Below, piece by piece: positions 63,250-64,000 of a stretch of 64,000 nt of DNA. This DNA is from Epichloe hybrida. Taxonomy: Eukaryota > Ascomycota > Sordariomycetes > Hypocreales > Clavicipitaceae. The notes under the pieces were generated by a model, which saw only the letters and a list, made by a program, of their open reading frames with translations, did not search any database and had not been told where the DNA came from. Made by a program: the position numbers and the translations under genes. The stretch is from the NCBI GenBank assembly GCA_019022495.1, contig JAFEKR010000016.1:868001-932000 (forward strand), read 5' to 3'. Positions within the stretch are counted from its first letter, which is position 1. Each line of letters starts with the position of its first letter.

Positions 63250-63936
63250 TGAATTATAGGGAGCTAGTTGCCAGCTAGTAACAGCTGTATAAGTGTAGCT
63301 TCTACGGTCAGGGACTAATAGAGCCACCACGTTGAATATTTAACGCAACGTAACGGAAGGTTTTGGCAGTTATTAACTAATTAAATTTAATCTAGATGAC
63401 TTTTACAATATCTTATATACTAATAGAATTGATTTTAGTGACGTTATACGGGCAATGCGGCTGTTAGATTAAGAGGCCTAGCTATCTAGCTAGATTAAAA
63501 AGATCTTCTTCCTCTTATATACTTACTAACTATATTAGTGAATCCAGACTGCTAAAGAGGTCTTATAGGCCACTTTTTATTTTCCGCAAAATTTATTTGT
63601 ATGTAAAATCCAAAAAATCAACTCACCACCATATAAACTAGCAACCCATATGCACTAAATTTTGGTCTAAAAAATATTCCTGTATAAAATAAAAGCCCTG
63701 TCTTCTAGCTTTAATTTGCTATATGTAAGACTTTTGTACAACCTCTAGTTAAAGAGAAAATCGCTATTAAAGATAGCTATAGGGTAACCTGCTTACGTCA
63801 CCCTAGCTTACCTAATTACTAGTGGCGCTGCGGTTGTGGCTGCGCTTGTAGCCACAACGCAATTGAATAATCCACAATTGATAATTGATTTGGATTAGTC
63901 ATCCACACGGTCGGTCGCAGCTGTTGATAGCTGCGA
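63250..63936 (-). repeat. Copia 5' LTR, truncated by the next insertion
   Basis: 687 bases matching the first 687 positions of the split 3' LTR, then an abrupt loss of identity at CTGCGA/TGTTAG. RIP changes are concentrated at its inner (left) end; its outer part is nearly clean (for example CACAACGCAATTGAATAATC). Confidence 0.88.
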
Positions 63937-64000
63937 TGTTAGAATTGTATGATATGACAGCTTATATTGTATGTGAGGTACTAGTTACATATGTACAGGT
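63937..64000. mobile_element. Possible start of another LTR element, unmutated, cut by the window end
   Basis: At 63937 the Copia LTR is replaced by sequence starting TGTTAGAATTGTATGATATG, the form of a fungal LTR 5' end, with no RIP signature. Only 64 bases are visible, so the type is unknown; the five bases before it (TGCGA) would be the target duplication. Confidence 0.45.

Larger units (their letters stand above)
50097..63936 (-). mobile_element. Copia (Ty1-type) LTR retrotransposon, minus strand, interrupted by Gypsy
   Basis: LTRs are 50097-50328 plus 57176-57757 (3' LTR, split by Gypsy, 814 bp in total) and 63250-63936 (5' LTR, cut off by another insertion). The 232-base parts before the split point have equal lengths in both LTRs. 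The ends are TG...CA. The internal region is 57758-63249. A purine tract on the minus strand (plus-strand CCCCCTTTAC at 57758-57767) directly abuts the 3' LTR. The gag start is at 62949 and pol runs to about 58300. RIP stops are frequent but milder than in the Gypsy fragment, and YVDD survives. Confidence 0.9.

Overview
The window is about 64 kb of nuclear DNA from a filamentous ascomycete. Short spliced genes (introns mostly 59-90 bp, GT..AG, CTRAC-type branch sites), a Con7-type zinc-finger regulator, a GDH115-type NAD-glutamate dehydrogenase, an alternative NADH dehydrogenase and severe CpA-to-TpA repeat-induced point mutation (RIP) all point to Sordariomycetes, probably Hypocreales. That placement is inference from gene content; no marker gene fixes it.

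1-44.9 kb is normal gene-bearing DNA. In order: a single-pass membrane protein of unknown function (-), an external alternative NADH dehydrogenase (+), the DEAD-box helicase Dbp2 (+) with a long intron inside helicase motif V, a 13-kb stretch with no recognisable gene, the conidiation regulator Con7 (+), another 4.5-kb gene-free stretch, the U5 snRNP assembly factor Aar2 (+), a divergent ribosomal-protein pair rps16 (-)/rpl32 (+) sharing a 418-bp promoter, a Bud14/Tea4 SH3 polarity protein (-) whose frame carries one internal TAG, and NAD-glutamate dehydrogenase gdh2 (-). The genes are mainly housekeeping and do not form one pathway. Intergenic DNA here has many poly(C)/poly(G) runs, microsatellites, a small TA-flanked inverted-repeat element and seven copies of the 9-mer TACGGAGTA.

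44.9-64 kb is an AT-rich, RIP-destroyed block of nested retroelements with no host gene. From left to right: a LINE (RT/RNase H, +), an unclassified RIP-degraded stretch, a RIP-mutated copy of a 198-bp element, a Gypsy RT/RNase H fragment (+) carrying an unmutated second copy of that element, then a Copia element (-, 814-bp LTR). A full-length Gypsy element (-, 6842 bp, two 270-bp LTRs, 5-bp target duplication CCTAG) sits inside the left Copia LTR. The right Copia LTR is itself interrupted at 63937 by what looks like the start of another LTR.

The order of events can be read from the sequence: old Gypsy fragment, Copia into it, Gypsy into the Copia LTR, RIP over the block, and then the clean 198-bp copy, whose two target duplications both carry RIP mutations. 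That 198-bp element is the best candidate here for something undescribed. Exon coordinates were derived by hand from splice signals and frame; no database search was possible.
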